64,000 bases of DNA from positions 1-64,000 of the forward strand of contig NZ_SSNZ01000006.1 in NCBI RefSeq assembly GCF_004801375.1, read 5' to 3'. This DNA is from Flavobacterium supellecticarium (GTDB lineage Bacteria > Bacteroidota > Bacteroidia > Flavobacteriales > Flavobacteriaceae). Below are positions 55,363-64,000 of the stretch, in pieces. The position numbers were made by a program, and so were the translations under genes. Position 1 is the first letter of the stretch. Each line of letters opens with the position of its first letter. The notes under the pieces are model-generated. The model was given only the letters and a program-made list of their open reading frames with translations. It was not told where the DNA came from and searched no databases.

Positions 55363-55394
55363 CAAAATTGAAAACTATTTTTGGAATAACCAAA
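55363..55394 (-). promoter_or_regulatory. Promoter of the met leader transcript
   Basis: On the minus strand TTTG (55394-55391), 20 nt, CAATTTTG (55370-55363; 7 of 8 to TAnnTTTG). Start of transcription would be about 20 bases before leader B. No other promoter was seen between leaders B and A, so both attenuators probably lie on one transcript. Confidence 0.5.
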
Positions 55395-55562
55395 CAAAAA
55401 AATAAATTTTAACATTTCATTTCTTTGTTTGCAGTTCCCTAAATACTACGTATTTAGATTCTATTAAAAAAGGCTCCTTTTTTACATCCTCGTTTTTTGT
55501 TTGATCTCCGACAGTTATTTTGCTTTTTGTTTTTTAAGATTCTTATTAACAAAAAACAAAAA

Positions 55563-55587
55563 AAACCCACCTGAAACAGATGGGTTT
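55563..55587 (-). terminator. Terminator of the choice-of-anchor/T9SS gene
   Basis: AAACCCACCTG (55563-55573) / CAGATGGGTTT (55577-55587) with one mismatch and a 3-base loop; T-run on the minus strand. 25 bases beyond the stop at 55613. Confidence 0.82.
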
Positions 55588-55612
55588 GATCCAATAATTA
55601 TAGAATATCTAT

Positions 55613-56599
55613 TTAGTTTTTCAAGAACTTCGATGTAGCTGTTCCTTCATTTGATTGTACAGAAACAAAATAAGCTCCTGCAGTTAAATCAGAAACATTG
55701 ATCTGAGCCTCAGCTTGTCCTTGTACCGCTACCGATTTTACGATTCTTCCGTTTAAATCTGTAACCTGAATTCCTTTGATTTCCATTCCGTTTTTAGCCG
55801 CAATGTTTAACACATCATTAGCCGGGTTCGGGAATACAGAGAAGTTTTTAGCAAAGAAATCCTGAGTTCCTAATGGTCTGTCAACAGAGAAGGTATCAAT
55901 TCCGATGATATCAGAGTTGGATCCGTTAGGACCACCATTTGTTACAAAATATCTGAAACCGATTTTTACAGCAGTTGGTCCGGTTAATCCGGTTACTGTA
56001 TACGAATACTGCGTCCAGTTAGTCGGGTAAGAAGTTAAGTTTTGAGTAGGGTTGATTTCTACTAATAAGTTTGTAAAATCACCTACAGCAGTTGGTCCTG
56101 TAGATGGGTTTACAGTTGCCGCACCATTTGTACTCATACGCACTTGTAAGTTATCTGCATAAGAAGCTGTATTGGTAGCCGAATATTTCCCTAAACGGGT
56201 ATAGAACGAAATAACGTCACCGTTTTGTACTGTAACAACTGGCGAAATTAACCAGTTACTAATGGTCGCACCAGACGTCAAAGTACTTGATGTACTGGTA
56301 AAGTTTACCAAAGCAAATGTATTAGGCGTTCCGTCCTGTCCGTTGGGAATTGGACACGTTTGTCCAGTTGTATAGGCCTGAGTCTGGAATGGAGTTGGGT
56401 TAACGGTTGCACTTACTACCACCGGAGTATAGCTGGCTACTGTCCATAATGTTGTAGACGCAGTAGTACTCTGATTGGTTCTTACCCAACCTGCAGTTGT
56501 TAAATCAGCGGTTGTACCATTAAAACCATAATTGTAAAGATTTTGTGCTTGTCCAAAAAGAGGAAGACAAAATAATAAAGAAAGTAATTTTTTCTTCAT
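55613..56599 (-). CDS. T9SS-secreted choice-of-anchor J-like protein
   Basis: 328 residues. Signal peptide about 1-18 (LFGQAQ); a long Thr/Ser/Asn-rich beta-sandwich like choice-of-anchor J domains (TSSTLTSGATISNWLISPVVTVQNGDVISFYTR, VKIGFRYFV, SDIIGIDTFSV) to about 240; a type A T9SS sorting domain from about 252 (FSVFPNPANDVLNI ... DLTAGAYFVSVQSNEGTATSKFLKN). Secreted by the T9SS. Single gene, unknown function. Confidence 0.85.
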   Translation of the reverse strand: MKKKLLSLLFCLPLFGQAQNLYNYGFNGTTADLTTAGWVRTNQSTTASTTLWTVASYTPVVVSATVNPTPFQTQAYTTGQTCPIPNGQDGTPNTFALVNFTSTSSTLTSGATISNWLISPVVTVQNGDVISFYTRLGKYSATNTASYADNLQVRMSTNGAATVNPSTGPTAVGDFTNLLVEINPTQNLTSYPTNWTQYSYTVTGLTGPTAVKIGFRYFVTNGGPNGSNSDIIGIDTFSVDRPLGTQDFFAKNFSVFPNPANDVLNIAAKNGMEIKGIQVTDLNGRIVKSVAVQGQAEAQINVSDLTAGAYFVSVQSNEGTATSKFLKN

Positions 56600-56753
56600 G
56601 TGAAAATTTTTTAAGAGTTATAATGCAACGAATGTAATAATTTAATTACATAGCCTAACAATATGGCAATTGTTAAAATCATAGTTTTCACATTTTAAAT
56701 TGTTTTTGTTGTTTTTTTTTGCTTTTTTTCTTTATTTAGAACGAAGTCTTTTA
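56600..56753. other. Intergenic stretch upstream of the metK promoter
   Basis: AT-rich, with T-runs on the plus strand. It separates the divergent T9SS gene and metK. No coding or structured element seen, apart from the -7 box that follows. Confidence 0.4.
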
Positions 56754-56761
56754 TAAATTTG
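56754..56761 (+). promoter_or_regulatory. -7 promoter element of metK
   Basis: TAAATTTG, a full TAnnTTTG match, 14 bases before the riboswitch P1. The -33 partner is weak (TTTA at 56731). Confidence 0.5.
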
Positions 56762-56775
56762 CAAACAAAAATTTT

Positions 56776-56848
56776 AAGAGGAAAAATTTGAACTGATTGC
56801 AACCTCTTATCGATAGTACTATCGGTATTAAAAAAATGCTAAAGCAGT
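56776..56848 (+). promoter_or_regulatory. Candidate SAM-II-like riboswitch, long-loop form
   Basis: P1 is AAGAGG (56776-56781) with CCTCTT (56803-56808). Its loop contains TTTGAACTGATTGCAA and the 3' part contains GCTAAAGCAGT (56838-56848), the recurrent SAM-II features; loop ACTG can pair with CAGT at the 3' end to give the pseudoknot. The intervening loop carries an extra hairpin CGATAG-TA-CTATCG, as I recall for the long-loop SAM-II variant of Bacteroidota. The ATG is about 60 nt downstream, longer than usual, so this stays a candidate. Confidence 0.58.
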
Positions 56849-56910
56849 AGTCACTTCTTTACGCGTTTCCTGCACTAGTTTTTCCTCGCTTAATCATAAA
56901 AATTGAACTT

Positions 56911-58161
56911 ATGGCTTATTTGTTTACGTCAGAATCAGTAAGTGAAGGACATCCGGATAAAATTGCTGATCAAATTTCTGATGCATTAATTGATAACTTT
57001 TTAGCTTTCGACCCTGAATCGAAAGTAGCATGCGAAACGTTAGTTACTACCGGACAGGTTATTCTTGCCGGAGAGGTAAAATCGAAAATTTACCTGGACG
57101 TACAACAAATTGCACGTGAAGTGATCAAAAAAATCGGTTATACCAAAAGTGAATATATGTTCGAAGCCAACTCTTGTGGTGTACTTTCGGCTATTCACGA
57201 ACAATCACAAGACATCAATCAGGGTGTAGACCGTTCCAACAAAGAAGATCAGGGTGCTGGTGACCAGGGAATGATGTTTGGTTATGCAACCAACGAAACC
57301 GAAGATTTTATGCCGTTGGCGTTGAATCTTTCTCACAAATTATTACAGGAGCTTTCCGAATTGCGAAGAGAGAACAACGAAATCACGTATTTACGACCAG
57401 ATGCGAAATCGCAGGTAACTCTGGAATATGATAATAACAACAAGCCAGTACGTATCGATGCTATTGTAATTTCGACGCAACACGATGATTTTGCTGATGA
57501 AGCAACCATGCTGGCTAAAATCAAAAACGATATTATCGCGATTTTAATTCCGCGTATCATTGCAAAAAACCCGCAATATGCACATTTATTTAACGACAAA
57601 ATACAGTACCATATTAACCCTACCGGTAAATTTGTTATCGGTGGACCACATGGTGATACCGGGTTAACAGGACGAAAAATTATTGTCGATACCTATGGTG
57701 GTAAAGGCGCACACGGTGGTGGTGCTTTCTCCGGAAAAGATCCGAGTAAAGTAGACCGAAGTGCGGCTTATGCTACCCGTCATATCGCTAAAAACCTTGT
57801 TGCTGCCGGTATTGCCGATGAGATTTTGGTTCAGGTATCGTATGCTATCGGTGTCGCAAAACCAATGGGTATTTATATCAATACCTACGGAACCTCGAAA
57901 GTAAATCTTACCGATGGTGAAATCGCAAAAAAAGTAGAAAGCATTTTTGATATGCGTCCGTATTTTATCGAACAACGTTTAAAACTAAGAAATCCGATTT
58001 ATAGCGAAACGGCTGCATACGGTCATATGGGAAGAACTCCGGAAACCGTAACCAAAACGTTTATTGCACCAGGTGGAAAAGAAAAAACCGTTACCGTAGA
58101 ATTGTTCACATGGGAAAAATTAGACTATGTAGACGCGGTTAAAGAAGCGTTTGGTCTATAG
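56911..58161 (+). CDS. metK: S-adenosylmethionine synthetase
   Basis: 416 residues. Makes SAM from methionine and ATP. Signature elements: [19 protein letters not shown] at the N-terminus, [12 protein letters not shown] (near 112), [20 protein letters not shown] and [19 protein letters not shown] (phosphate-binding loop). Full length with the Bacteroidota-type C-terminus. Preceded by the SAM-II-like element and followed by a terminator. Confidence 0.97.
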   Translation: MAYLFTSESVSEGHPDKIADQISDALIDNFLAFDPESKVACETLVTTGQVILAGEVKSKIYLDVQQIAREVIKKIGYTKSEYMFEANSCGVLSAIHEQSQDINQGVDRSNKEDQGAGDQGMMFGYATNETEDFMPLALNLSHKLLQELSELRRENNEITYLRPDAKSQVTLEYDNNNKPVRIDAIVISTQHDDFADEATMLAKIKNDIIAILIPRIIAKNPQYAHLFNDKIQYHINPTGKFVIGGPHGDTGLTGRKIIVDTYGGKGAHGGGAFSGKDPSKVDRSAAYATRHIAKNLVAAGIADEILVQVSYAIGVAKPMGIYINTYGTSKVNLTDGEIAKKVESIFDMRPYFIEQRLKLRNPIYSETAAYGHMGRTPETVTKTFIAPGGKEKTVTVELFTWEKLDYVDAVKEAFGL

Positions 58162-58174
58162 TTGAAACATATAC

Positions 58175-58211
58175 AAAAAAGGGCTGTCTAAAAATTAGAC
58201 AGCCTTTTTTT
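58175..58211. terminator. Bidirectional terminator
   Basis: GGCTGTCTA / TAGACAGCC, 5-base loop, A-run and T-run on either side, between convergent metK and the outer membrane protein gene. Confidence 0.9.
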
Positions 58212-58247
58212 ATTGCTTACAACCGGTTTTTACCGGAATCAAAAGTC

Positions 58248-60959
58248 TTATAAATTGTATTTTAAACTAAAGATAATATAACGCGGCTGTACCAGATATT
58301 GCGAAAAACTACTCGATCCACCCAACTGATTAAAACTACTATCGTTTAGTGAGGTCGTATTTAATAAATTCGTTGCCGCCAGTTTGTATTCCCACTTACT
58401 ATCTTTTTTCTGATACGACAAACTCGCATTCAGGAAATCGTATTCGTTATCGATTGTATTCGCTTTATTTCGGTTATGATAAAAGGTATAATCAGACGTA
58501 AACGAAAAAGCATCCAGGAAGAAATACTCCAACGTTACAGAAGGACTATCCACAAAAAACGTATCGCTATAGAAATCATTTTTCGTAAATCCGTAGCCCA
58601 ATTCCAGATTCGGAAGCTTTTTAAAATTCGTAGCAAACTTCACATTGTAATTCTGAGTGTACGAATCGGTTGTTTGGATTTCCTCTACGCCATTCTGGAA
58701 CACCCGGATATTGTTATTTTTGCTCCAGCTAAAATTCCCACCGATCGATGCTTTGTAATAACGTAGGAACGACCGACCGTAATTCGCATTTGCCGTAAAA
58801 CTTTCGTCTGCAAAAGCCGATTGCATATTCACCGAAGACGATACCTGGTTTACACCGTCGAAAAGGGCTTTCGATTTTACAGCATCCGTTTGTTTGGTAT
58901 AGGTAATGTTCGCAAAAATATTTTCGAAATTAAACATATTGTATTTAAAATAACGAAGACTGTGTACCTGAGACAACGAATTTTCCAGAGTTCTGTTTCC
59001 GCTAAACAAACTGTTATAGTTTGAAAACACATACCCTTCTGCCAGTTTATTGATATCAGTAAAATTATTTGTCAGGGAAAAATTATATGTCAGCGTTTCC
59101 GATTTTTTGATCTGGTATAAAGCGTAAAAATCCGGCAGTACACGAACAAAATTGTTTTTAAATTCCGATTGCAACTGTTCGTTATTCATCGTATAGCTAT
59201 GCAAACTAAAACCCGGATTAAACGTAAACTTCCCGGTAATGAATTTGTAATGTAAGCCCAGGAATACATCGTTAAACGTATAATCCACATCGTTGTTGTT
59301 CTGCGGATCGTTTAGATCGTTGGTATTTCCATTGTCCAGAATCTGAAAAATATGCGAGTTAAAATGCTGGTTTGAAAAGGTATTTCCAACGGTCACATTG
59401 ATATTGCTTTTCGGCGTCAGCATATAGTAATAATCGAACTTCGCATCCAGCTTATTGGTTTTTACCAAACGATTTTGTGTCAGATCATTTCGGTTTTGTC
59501 CGACCACATAACCCGGTAACTGAAACGGTTGCAATTGCAGATTGGCATTATAAAACGGATCTTCTTCCTGATACAAATGTTGCATTTCAAACGCAAAAAC
59601 GTTTTTCGCGTTTAGCGTATAATAGTAATTCAGATTCTGACTAATTGAAAATGGTTTTTGTTTTTTATTGGTATAGATATCATCCAGCAAACTAGAATAA
59701 ACACTATTCGCTTCTTTTTGATCCGATACTTTGATAAACGCGTCATAATCAAAATGCACTTTATCTGATGGCACATAACTGGAACTCAATTTAAACAGGC
59801 CCAGGTTTGTTTTTTGACGGGTAAGATCCTGACGTTCCTCCGTAACCGTAGCGGTAGTTCCATCCGGCAGATTATCGGTTCGCACCGTTCTCGAGTTGGT
59901 TTCAAGGTCGGTTTTACTGGCTGAAAAAATACCAAATCCGCTTAATGTCCAGGCTTTCGACGGATTATAGCTAAAATTGGCTGCGCCGAATTGCGTATCG
60001 ATTTCCTTTGCCCGATTATTACGAAGTCCTAAGATCGCTAAATCGTTTGACGTCACGTTAAATGAGGTTCCACCTTTTCGCATCATGTTTTTAAAACCAC
60101 CCGAAAATTTAAAATAATCCTGCATTGTTAGTGGCAATTCCCCGATATTATTCAGGTTCCCGATCACATTGACACTGTATTTCGGATTGTAATAAAACAA
60201 TTTCGGATTTACAATATGGCGGTCTTCTTTATGTCCTACACCAATTCCGGCCAACATTTCCCCAAACCAGAAATTTTTCTTTCCTTCTTTCAGTTTGATA
60301 TTCAGCGCTACGTTTTCTTCATTATTTTCCAGCCCTTTCAGATTGGACACTTCGTTATAATTCCGCAATACCTGAATTTTATCCAAAGCATCGGCCGGGA
60401 TATTTTTGGTCGCGATTTTCGTATCGCCGTCAAAAAAATCTTTCCCTTCCACCATTACCTTTTGCACTTTTTTTCCTTCCACCTCGATCTCACCATCGGC
60501 ATTCACCTCAACACCCGGAAGTTTTTTCAGGACATCGCCCAGCTTTTTTTCGGTACCGTTTTTAAACGAATCGGCATTATATACAATCGTATCGCCTTTT
60601 ATCGTCACCGGCATTTCCTTAACAATCTGAACGCCCTGCAAATCGATTCCTTCGTGAAGATGTATCGTTTTACTGATATTGCCCGTTCCGGTTTTCAGAT
60701 CGGCTTCATAGGCCGAATAACCTACATAACTGGCTTTAATGGTATAGTTGGCATTTGCTTTAAGCGACATTTGAAACTTTCCTGCATCGTTAGTGATCGC
60801 ATAGGCATCCATCGCTTTGGTGTCTTTGTTGATCGCCATAATGTTTGCCATTTCCAACGGTGCGCCCAAGGTATCTTTGATCACGCCTTCGTAACGGATA
60901 TTCTGGGAAAAAGCGGATAGCGACAATAGACAAAATAATAGGTGTAGATAGTTCTTCAT
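58248..60959 (-). CDS. TonB-dependent receptor-like outer membrane beta-barrel protein
   Basis: Start chosen at 60959 (MKNYLHLLF), 903 residues, since the 13 codons before it precede the signal peptide (about 1-18). Carboxypeptidase-regulatory-like domain about 20-105, plug-like region about 125-230 (VLKKLPGVEVNADGEIEVEGKKVQKVMVEGKDFFDGD), then a barrel of the OMP_b-brl_3 (PF14905) kind ending in a C-terminal strand. These lack a clear TonB box and the usual SusC/ligand features; transport substrate unknown. The GLPGLI gene lies 129 bp upstream in the same direction. Confidence 0.85.
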   Translation of the reverse strand: MKNYLHLLFCLLSLSAFSQNIRYEGVIKDTLGAPLEMANIMAINKDTKAMDAYAITNDAGKFQMSLKANANYTIKASYVGYSAYEADLKTGTGNISKTIHLHEGIDLQGVQIVKEMPVTIKGDTIVYNADSFKNGTEKKLGDVLKKLPGVEVNADGEIEVEGKKVQKVMVEGKDFFDGDTKIATKNIPADALDKIQVLRNYNEVSNLKGLENNEENVALNIKLKEGKKNFWFGEMLAGIGVGHKEDRHIVNPKLFYYNPKYSVNVIGNLNNIGELPLTMQDYFKFSGGFKNMMRKGGTSFNVTSNDLAILGLRNNRAKEIDTQFGAANFSYNPSKAWTLSGFGIFSASKTDLETNSRTVRTDNLPDGTTATVTEERQDLTRQKTNLGLFKLSSSYVPSDKVHFDYDAFIKVSDQKEANSVYSSLLDDIYTNKKQKPFSISQNLNYYYTLNAKNVFAFEMQHLYQEEDPFYNANLQLQPFQLPGYVVGQNRNDLTQNRLVKTNKLDAKFDYYYMLTPKSNINVTVGNTFSNQHFNSHIFQILDNGNTNDLNDPQNNNDVDYTFNDVFLGLHYKFITGKFTFNPGFSLHSYTMNNEQLQSEFKNNFVRVLPDFYALYQIKKSETLTYNFSLTNNFTDINKLAEGYVFSNYNSLFSGNRTLENSLSQVHSLRYFKYNMFNFENIFANITYTKQTDAVKSKALFDGVNQVSSSVNMQSAFADESFTANANYGRSFLRYYKASIGGNFSWSKNNNIRVFQNGVEEIQTTDSYTQNYNVKFATNFKKLPNLELGYGFTKNDFYSDTFFVDSPSVTLEYFFLDAFSFTSDYTFYHNRNKANTIDNEYDFLNASLSYQKKDSKWEYKLAATNLLNTTSLNDSSFNQLGGSSSFSQYLVQPRYIIFSLKYNL

Positions 60960-61088
60960 TACAAGGGTTTTATTTTCTTTTGGAACATTACATCCCAATA
61001 AGACTCTGAAAATTGAATTTGGTTCAATCTTTATAGACGTTTTTTTTTATTTTTTGTTACGAAAATGACATACTATTTCATTTTCCGG

Positions 61089-61922
61089 TTAACCACCAAT
61101 ACGAATCACGGTTCGGCCTTTTTGATTTGTATTCATTTCCATATTCTCTTCCGATTTTTTCCGAAGGGTTTCGTCGTACTCTTTTTGTGTCACCTCTTTT
61201 CCTTTGGATGGTTCTTTGATCACCGCTTTCTCTTTCGGGTTTAAAACCATTTTAGAACACAATATTGTGGTATCGCCATCGTTCACTTCCAGAATCAATC
61301 CCGGCAATCCCCAATACTTATCCGGCCCCTGACTTACCGGGATATCCGGCGTATACCAGGCCGTAATACGGATTTCTTTTGGTGCGCCTTCGTCGATATT
61401 CAACACTGATTTTTTATCTTTTGGAGTAGGATCCAATGTTCTTTTCCGAATGGCTGTTGCTTTATAACAGGTATAATCGCCAATCATTTTCGTTTCCGAT
61501 CCCATTTCCCATTTCCAATCTGGCAACGTATCTTTAATCAGGAATTCTTTTCCGAAGATATCATTTTCTTCCATATAGCGTTTCTCTTTTACGTTCTTAT
61601 ATAAAAGTCCGCCGCTACTCGAAATTCGCACCCGAACACCCGGACCGGATGCTGTCAGTGGATTATCCAGCTTTTGTTCTTCTTTATACAGTGATGTCGT
61701 TTTATCGAAATCCAGCACAAAGGTTTTCTCCATACTTTTTTTGAATTGCGCCATCAGATTTTGCTGCATTTCGGGCGTCATGCCATTCCCTTCCACTTTG
61801 ATTTTCGACATATCCCGTTTCGATTCATAAGTCGCTTTCCCGCTAAAGCTTTGTTGGGCGATACTCTCTCCTTTACAAAACAAAAGGAAGAATACCATTA
61901 CGGCGGTAATACTGTTTTTCAT
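61089..61922 (-). CDS. GLPGLI-family exported protein
   Basis: 277 residues with a signal peptide (about 1-22, ending SIAQ). The family motif is present as YWGLPGLILEVNDGDTTILC. The residue pattern FSGKATYESKRDM at the start and IGDYTCYKATA in the middle is typical. Function unknown; GLPGLI genes commonly sit beside TonB-like outer membrane proteins, as here with 58248-60959. Divergent from the kinase gene at 62044. Confidence 0.88.
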   Translation of the reverse strand: MKNSITAVMVFFLLFCKGESIAQQSFSGKATYESKRDMSKIKVEGNGMTPEMQQNLMAQFKKSMEKTFVLDFDKTTSLYKEEQKLDNPLTASGPGVRVRISSSGGLLYKNVKEKRYMEENDIFGKEFLIKDTLPDWKWEMGSETKMIGDYTCYKATAIRKRTLDPTPKDKKSVLNIDEGAPKEIRITAWYTPDIPVSQGPDKYWGLPGLILEVNDGDTTILCSKMVLNPKEKAVIKEPSKGKEVTQKEYDETLRKKSEENMEMNTNQKGRTVIRIGG

Positions 61923-62043
61923 ACTGTTATTTTTAGTAATTTCCTGTTACAAATGTATTTTGACGAATCTTAATCGGATTGTAATGAGTGTTAACGAGTG
62001 TTAACGCTAAAAAAGCAAACCGAACAGTTACTACTTTTGACAG

Positions 62044-63456
62044 ATGAAATCATTTTTCCGGAACCATATTATCTATTGGATCACCTTTACGGTACTGATT
62101 ACTGTTGGGATACAGATCTATTGGAATATCACGAACTACCGGACCAACAAACAGCGTTTGATCAACACGATTCAAATCGCCTTCGACAGTGGAATTGACA
62201 GCTATTACAGCGACAAAGCCAAATCGAACATCACCTCTCGTGATACGATAAACTTTGCTCCTCCTGCTGATATGCCTGCTTCTGATCCTAAAAAAGAGGT
62301 ACAGGTATACCGGACCGAAATCAAACGCTATACGTCCAAAGACAAAAAAAACCGGCGGTTTATGTTTAAATACACCTCCGACGAAAACAATCCTTCCGTT
62401 TCCGAGATTAAAAACATACAGGTACTGGCTCAGAAAATCATCATTGCTGTACGTCAGGACAGTATCGATCTTCCCAAAATGGCGACGTATATCGATCGGG
62501 AATTTGTTCGCAAACAACTCGACTTTACATACGGTCTTTTATACACGCGGAACCATCGCACGGTATCCGAATACCAAAACCCTGGCGACAAAAAGTATGC
62601 TTTTACCACAACCTCCAAATCGTCATACCTGCCACAAGACAGTAAGCTGGAATTATTTTTTCCGGATATCTTTTTTAAAACCTTAAAAGAAGGTCTTGCC
62701 GGTATTCTATTGTCACTGATTTTATCGTTGTGCATTATCTTTTCTCTTTTTTACCTGTTGTATATCATCCGAAAACAAAAACAACTGGCTGTCATTAAAA
62801 ACGATTTTATCAGCAATGTTTCCCACGAACTCAAAACACCAATTGCCGTCGTTACCAGTGCGCTGGAAGGGATTGAGAAATTCAATACCGACAACGAACC
62901 GGAAAAGACCAAAAAATACCTGGCCATTTCCAACCAGCATTTGACCAAGCTACATCAGATTGTAGAAAAAATACTGGAGACTTCCGTATTGGAAAGTGAT
63001 CAGTTACAACTGCAAAAAGAAGTCACCGATCTTACGGAACTGATACGCCATAGTATCGAAAAAATACAAATTAACACCGAAAAAACGATACTGTTCAACC
63101 AGCCACAGCTGACGATCTTGGCTGCTGTTGACGTATTTCATTTTGAAAATGTGATCAACAATCTGATTGACAACGCGATTAAATATGGCGGCGATCGGAT
63201 TACAATCGACCTGAATACAACCGACGGAAAAATAATCCTTACTGTTTGTGATACGGGTTCCGGAATTGAAAAATCGCAGCGTCAGAAGATTTTCGACAAA
63301 TTTTACCGCGTTCCGAATCATAACCGCCATGACGAAAAAGGCTTTGGAATCGGTTTGTATTACGCCCGGACTATTATTGTAAAACACGGTGGTACACTGG
63401 AACTGACACCCGATATACAAACCACTTTTAAAATCACTTTGCCCTATGAATCCTAA
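62044..63456 (+). CDS. Sensor histidine kinase, HisKA type
   Basis: 470 residues. Helix about 8-28, periplasmic domain of about 190 residues, second helix about 219-242 directly followed by HisKA, without a HAMP domain. FISNVSHELKTPIAV holds the acceptor His261. HATPase boxes: NVINNLIDNAIKYGG (N), VCDTGSGIEKSQRQKIFDKFYRV (G1/F) and GFGIGLYYARTIIVKHGG (G2). Overlaps the regulator gene by 11 bp, so the two are translated together. It is divergent from the GLPGLI gene with 121 bp between, and is a good candidate regulator of that gene and the outer membrane protein. Confidence 0.94.
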   Translation: MKSFFRNHIIYWITFTVLITVGIQIYWNITNYRTNKQRLINTIQIAFDSGIDSYYSDKAKSNITSRDTINFAPPADMPASDPKKEVQVYRTEIKRYTSKDKKNRRFMFKYTSDENNPSVSEIKNIQVLAQKIIIAVRQDSIDLPKMATYIDREFVRKQLDFTYGLLYTRNHRTVSEYQNPGDKKYAFTTTSKSSYLPQDSKLELFFPDIFFKTLKEGLAGILLSLILSLCIIFSLFYLLYIIRKQKQLAVIKNDFISNVSHELKTPIAVVTSALEGIEKFNTDNEPEKTKKYLAISNQHLTKLHQIVEKILETSVLESDQLQLQKEVTDLTELIRHSIEKIQINTEKTILFNQPQLTILAAVDVFHFENVINNLIDNAIKYGGDRITIDLNTTDGKIILTVCDTGSGIEKSQRQKIFDKFYRVPNHNRHDEKGFGIGLYYARTIIVKHGGTLELTPDIQTTFKITLPYES

Positions 63457-64000
63457 GATCACCATATTATTAGCGGAAGACGAAGCCACACTTGGTTTGA
63501 TCATCAAAGAGAGTCTGGAAACCCGTGATTTTATTGTCACCCATTGTTTAAACGGCGAAGACGCGTATCAGGCTTTTATAACCGAAAAACCGGATGCCGT
63601 GGTATTGGATATTATGATGCCGAAAAAAGATGGTTTTACATTGGCACAGGAAATTCGGAAGACCGATACAACCACGCCTCTATTGTTTTTAAGCGCTAAA
63701 TCGCAGGTACAGGATGTGGTCGACGGGTTTTATTATGGCGGAAACGATTATATCAAAAAACCGTTTAGTATGGAAGAACTTATTGTTCGCATCCATGCGT
63801 TACTGGGACGGATTTCCCGTCAGAACGCCGACGACGCGAACCGTATTGGCGCCTACGATTTTAATTACAACAAGCAAACGTTATCCTACAAAGAGCAGGC
63901 CTATTTCCTTACCCATCGGGAAGCGCTGGTTTTAAAACTGCTATTGGAAAACAAAAATGAAATCCTCGACAAATCGGCTGCTTTACTACGAATCTGGGGA
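63446..64000 (+). CDS. OmpR-family response regulator, cut by the window edge
   Basis: The first 185 residues are present. Receiver domain about 1-122 with Glu11/Asp12, phospho-acceptor Asp55 (AVVLDIMMPKKDG), Ser83 and Lys105 (YIKKPF). A winged-helix DNA-binding domain starts at about 134 (IGAYDFNYNKQTL; LTHREALVLKLLLENKNEI) and runs off the right edge. Partner of the kinase whose gene it overlaps. Confidence 0.92.
   Translation, partial: MNPKITILLAEDEATLGLIIKESLETRDFIVTHCLNGEDAYQAFITEKPDAVVLDIMMPKKDGFTLAQEIRKTDTTTPLLFLSAKSQVQDVVDGFYYGGNDYIKKPFSMEELIVRIHALLGRISRQNADDANRIGAYDFNYNKQTLSYKEQAYFLTHREALVLKLLLENKNEILDKSAALLRIWG

Noticed and set aside
60216..60920. 234-codon plus-strand frame opposite the outer membrane protein gene
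   Set aside because: Antisense shadow; Phe/Ile/His-rich composition typical of complement translation in AT-rich coding DNA.
1..64000. CRISPR arrays, IS elements, prophage, tRNA genes, toxin-antitoxin pairs
   Set aside because: No regularly spaced repeats, transposase or integrase frames, cloverleaf-like intergenic segments or paired small genes were seen on reading both strands.

Overview
The window looks like chromosomal DNA of a member of the Flavobacteriaceae, probably Flavobacterium or a close relative. The evidence is moderate-to-low GC, SusC/SusD proteins, a gliding-motility ATPase (GldA), type IX secretion (T9SS) C-terminal sorting domains, GLPGLI and beta-barrel outer membrane families, Bacteroidota-type promoters (TAnnTTTG at -7, TTG/TTTG at -33) and weak Shine-Dalgarno sequences. 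I see no tRNA, IS element, prophage or CRISPR array. Most of the window is core genome.

Layout. 1-608: two tandem stable-RNA-type promoters fire leftward, probably into an rRNA operon just outside the window, followed by a REP-like palindrome. 609-12893: a LolC/E-type permease, a DUF1343/NamZ lipoprotein, then a locus made of a LytS-type histidine kinase, a metzincin-like zinc protease, SusC, SusD and a LytTR response regulator. A 21-bp-spaced direct repeat in front of the protease promoter is a good candidate LytTR operator, so this looks like a self-contained two-component-controlled protein/peptide uptake locus. 12912-15733: small housekeeping genes and queE. 15896-21809 (minus): exbB-exbD-exbD-tonB-small membrane protein-PstS-like lipoprotein-TPR protein, an energy-transduction operon. 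22178-30755: a HerA-like ATPase, small proteins, kynurenine 3-monooxygenase, an arginase-fold hydrolase, kynureninase, a SIMPL protein and queA. 30843-35607: aroA, a MazG-like protein, dtd, rsgA and an unrecognised exported protein.

35661-39785 (minus): an aromatic amino acid operon pheA-aminotransferase-tyrA-DAHP synthase/chorismate mutase. It is preceded by an unannotated 27-residue leader peptide rich in Phe and Tyr, an antiterminator and an intrinsic terminator, i.e. a complete ribosome-stalling attenuator. 39885-43461: gldA, a DUF2807 lipoprotein, a PagL-like protein and a T9SS cargo protein.

43501-58161: methionine genes. metF and a split metH lie behind a SAM-I riboswitch. metY-osmC-metX-thrA-metZ-like lie behind two tandem attenuators, each with its own Met-rich, Cys-containing leader peptide. 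metK lies behind a candidate long-loop SAM-II riboswitch. Methionine synthesis is therefore apparently read out both as SAM (riboswitches) and as charged Met/Cys tRNA (leader peptides) within about 14 kb. The two attenuator systems, particularly the tandem Met leaders, are the most novel content I found.

58248-64000: a beta-barrel outer membrane protein, a GLPGLI protein, and a histidine kinase/OmpR-type regulator pair; the regulator is cut by the right edge.
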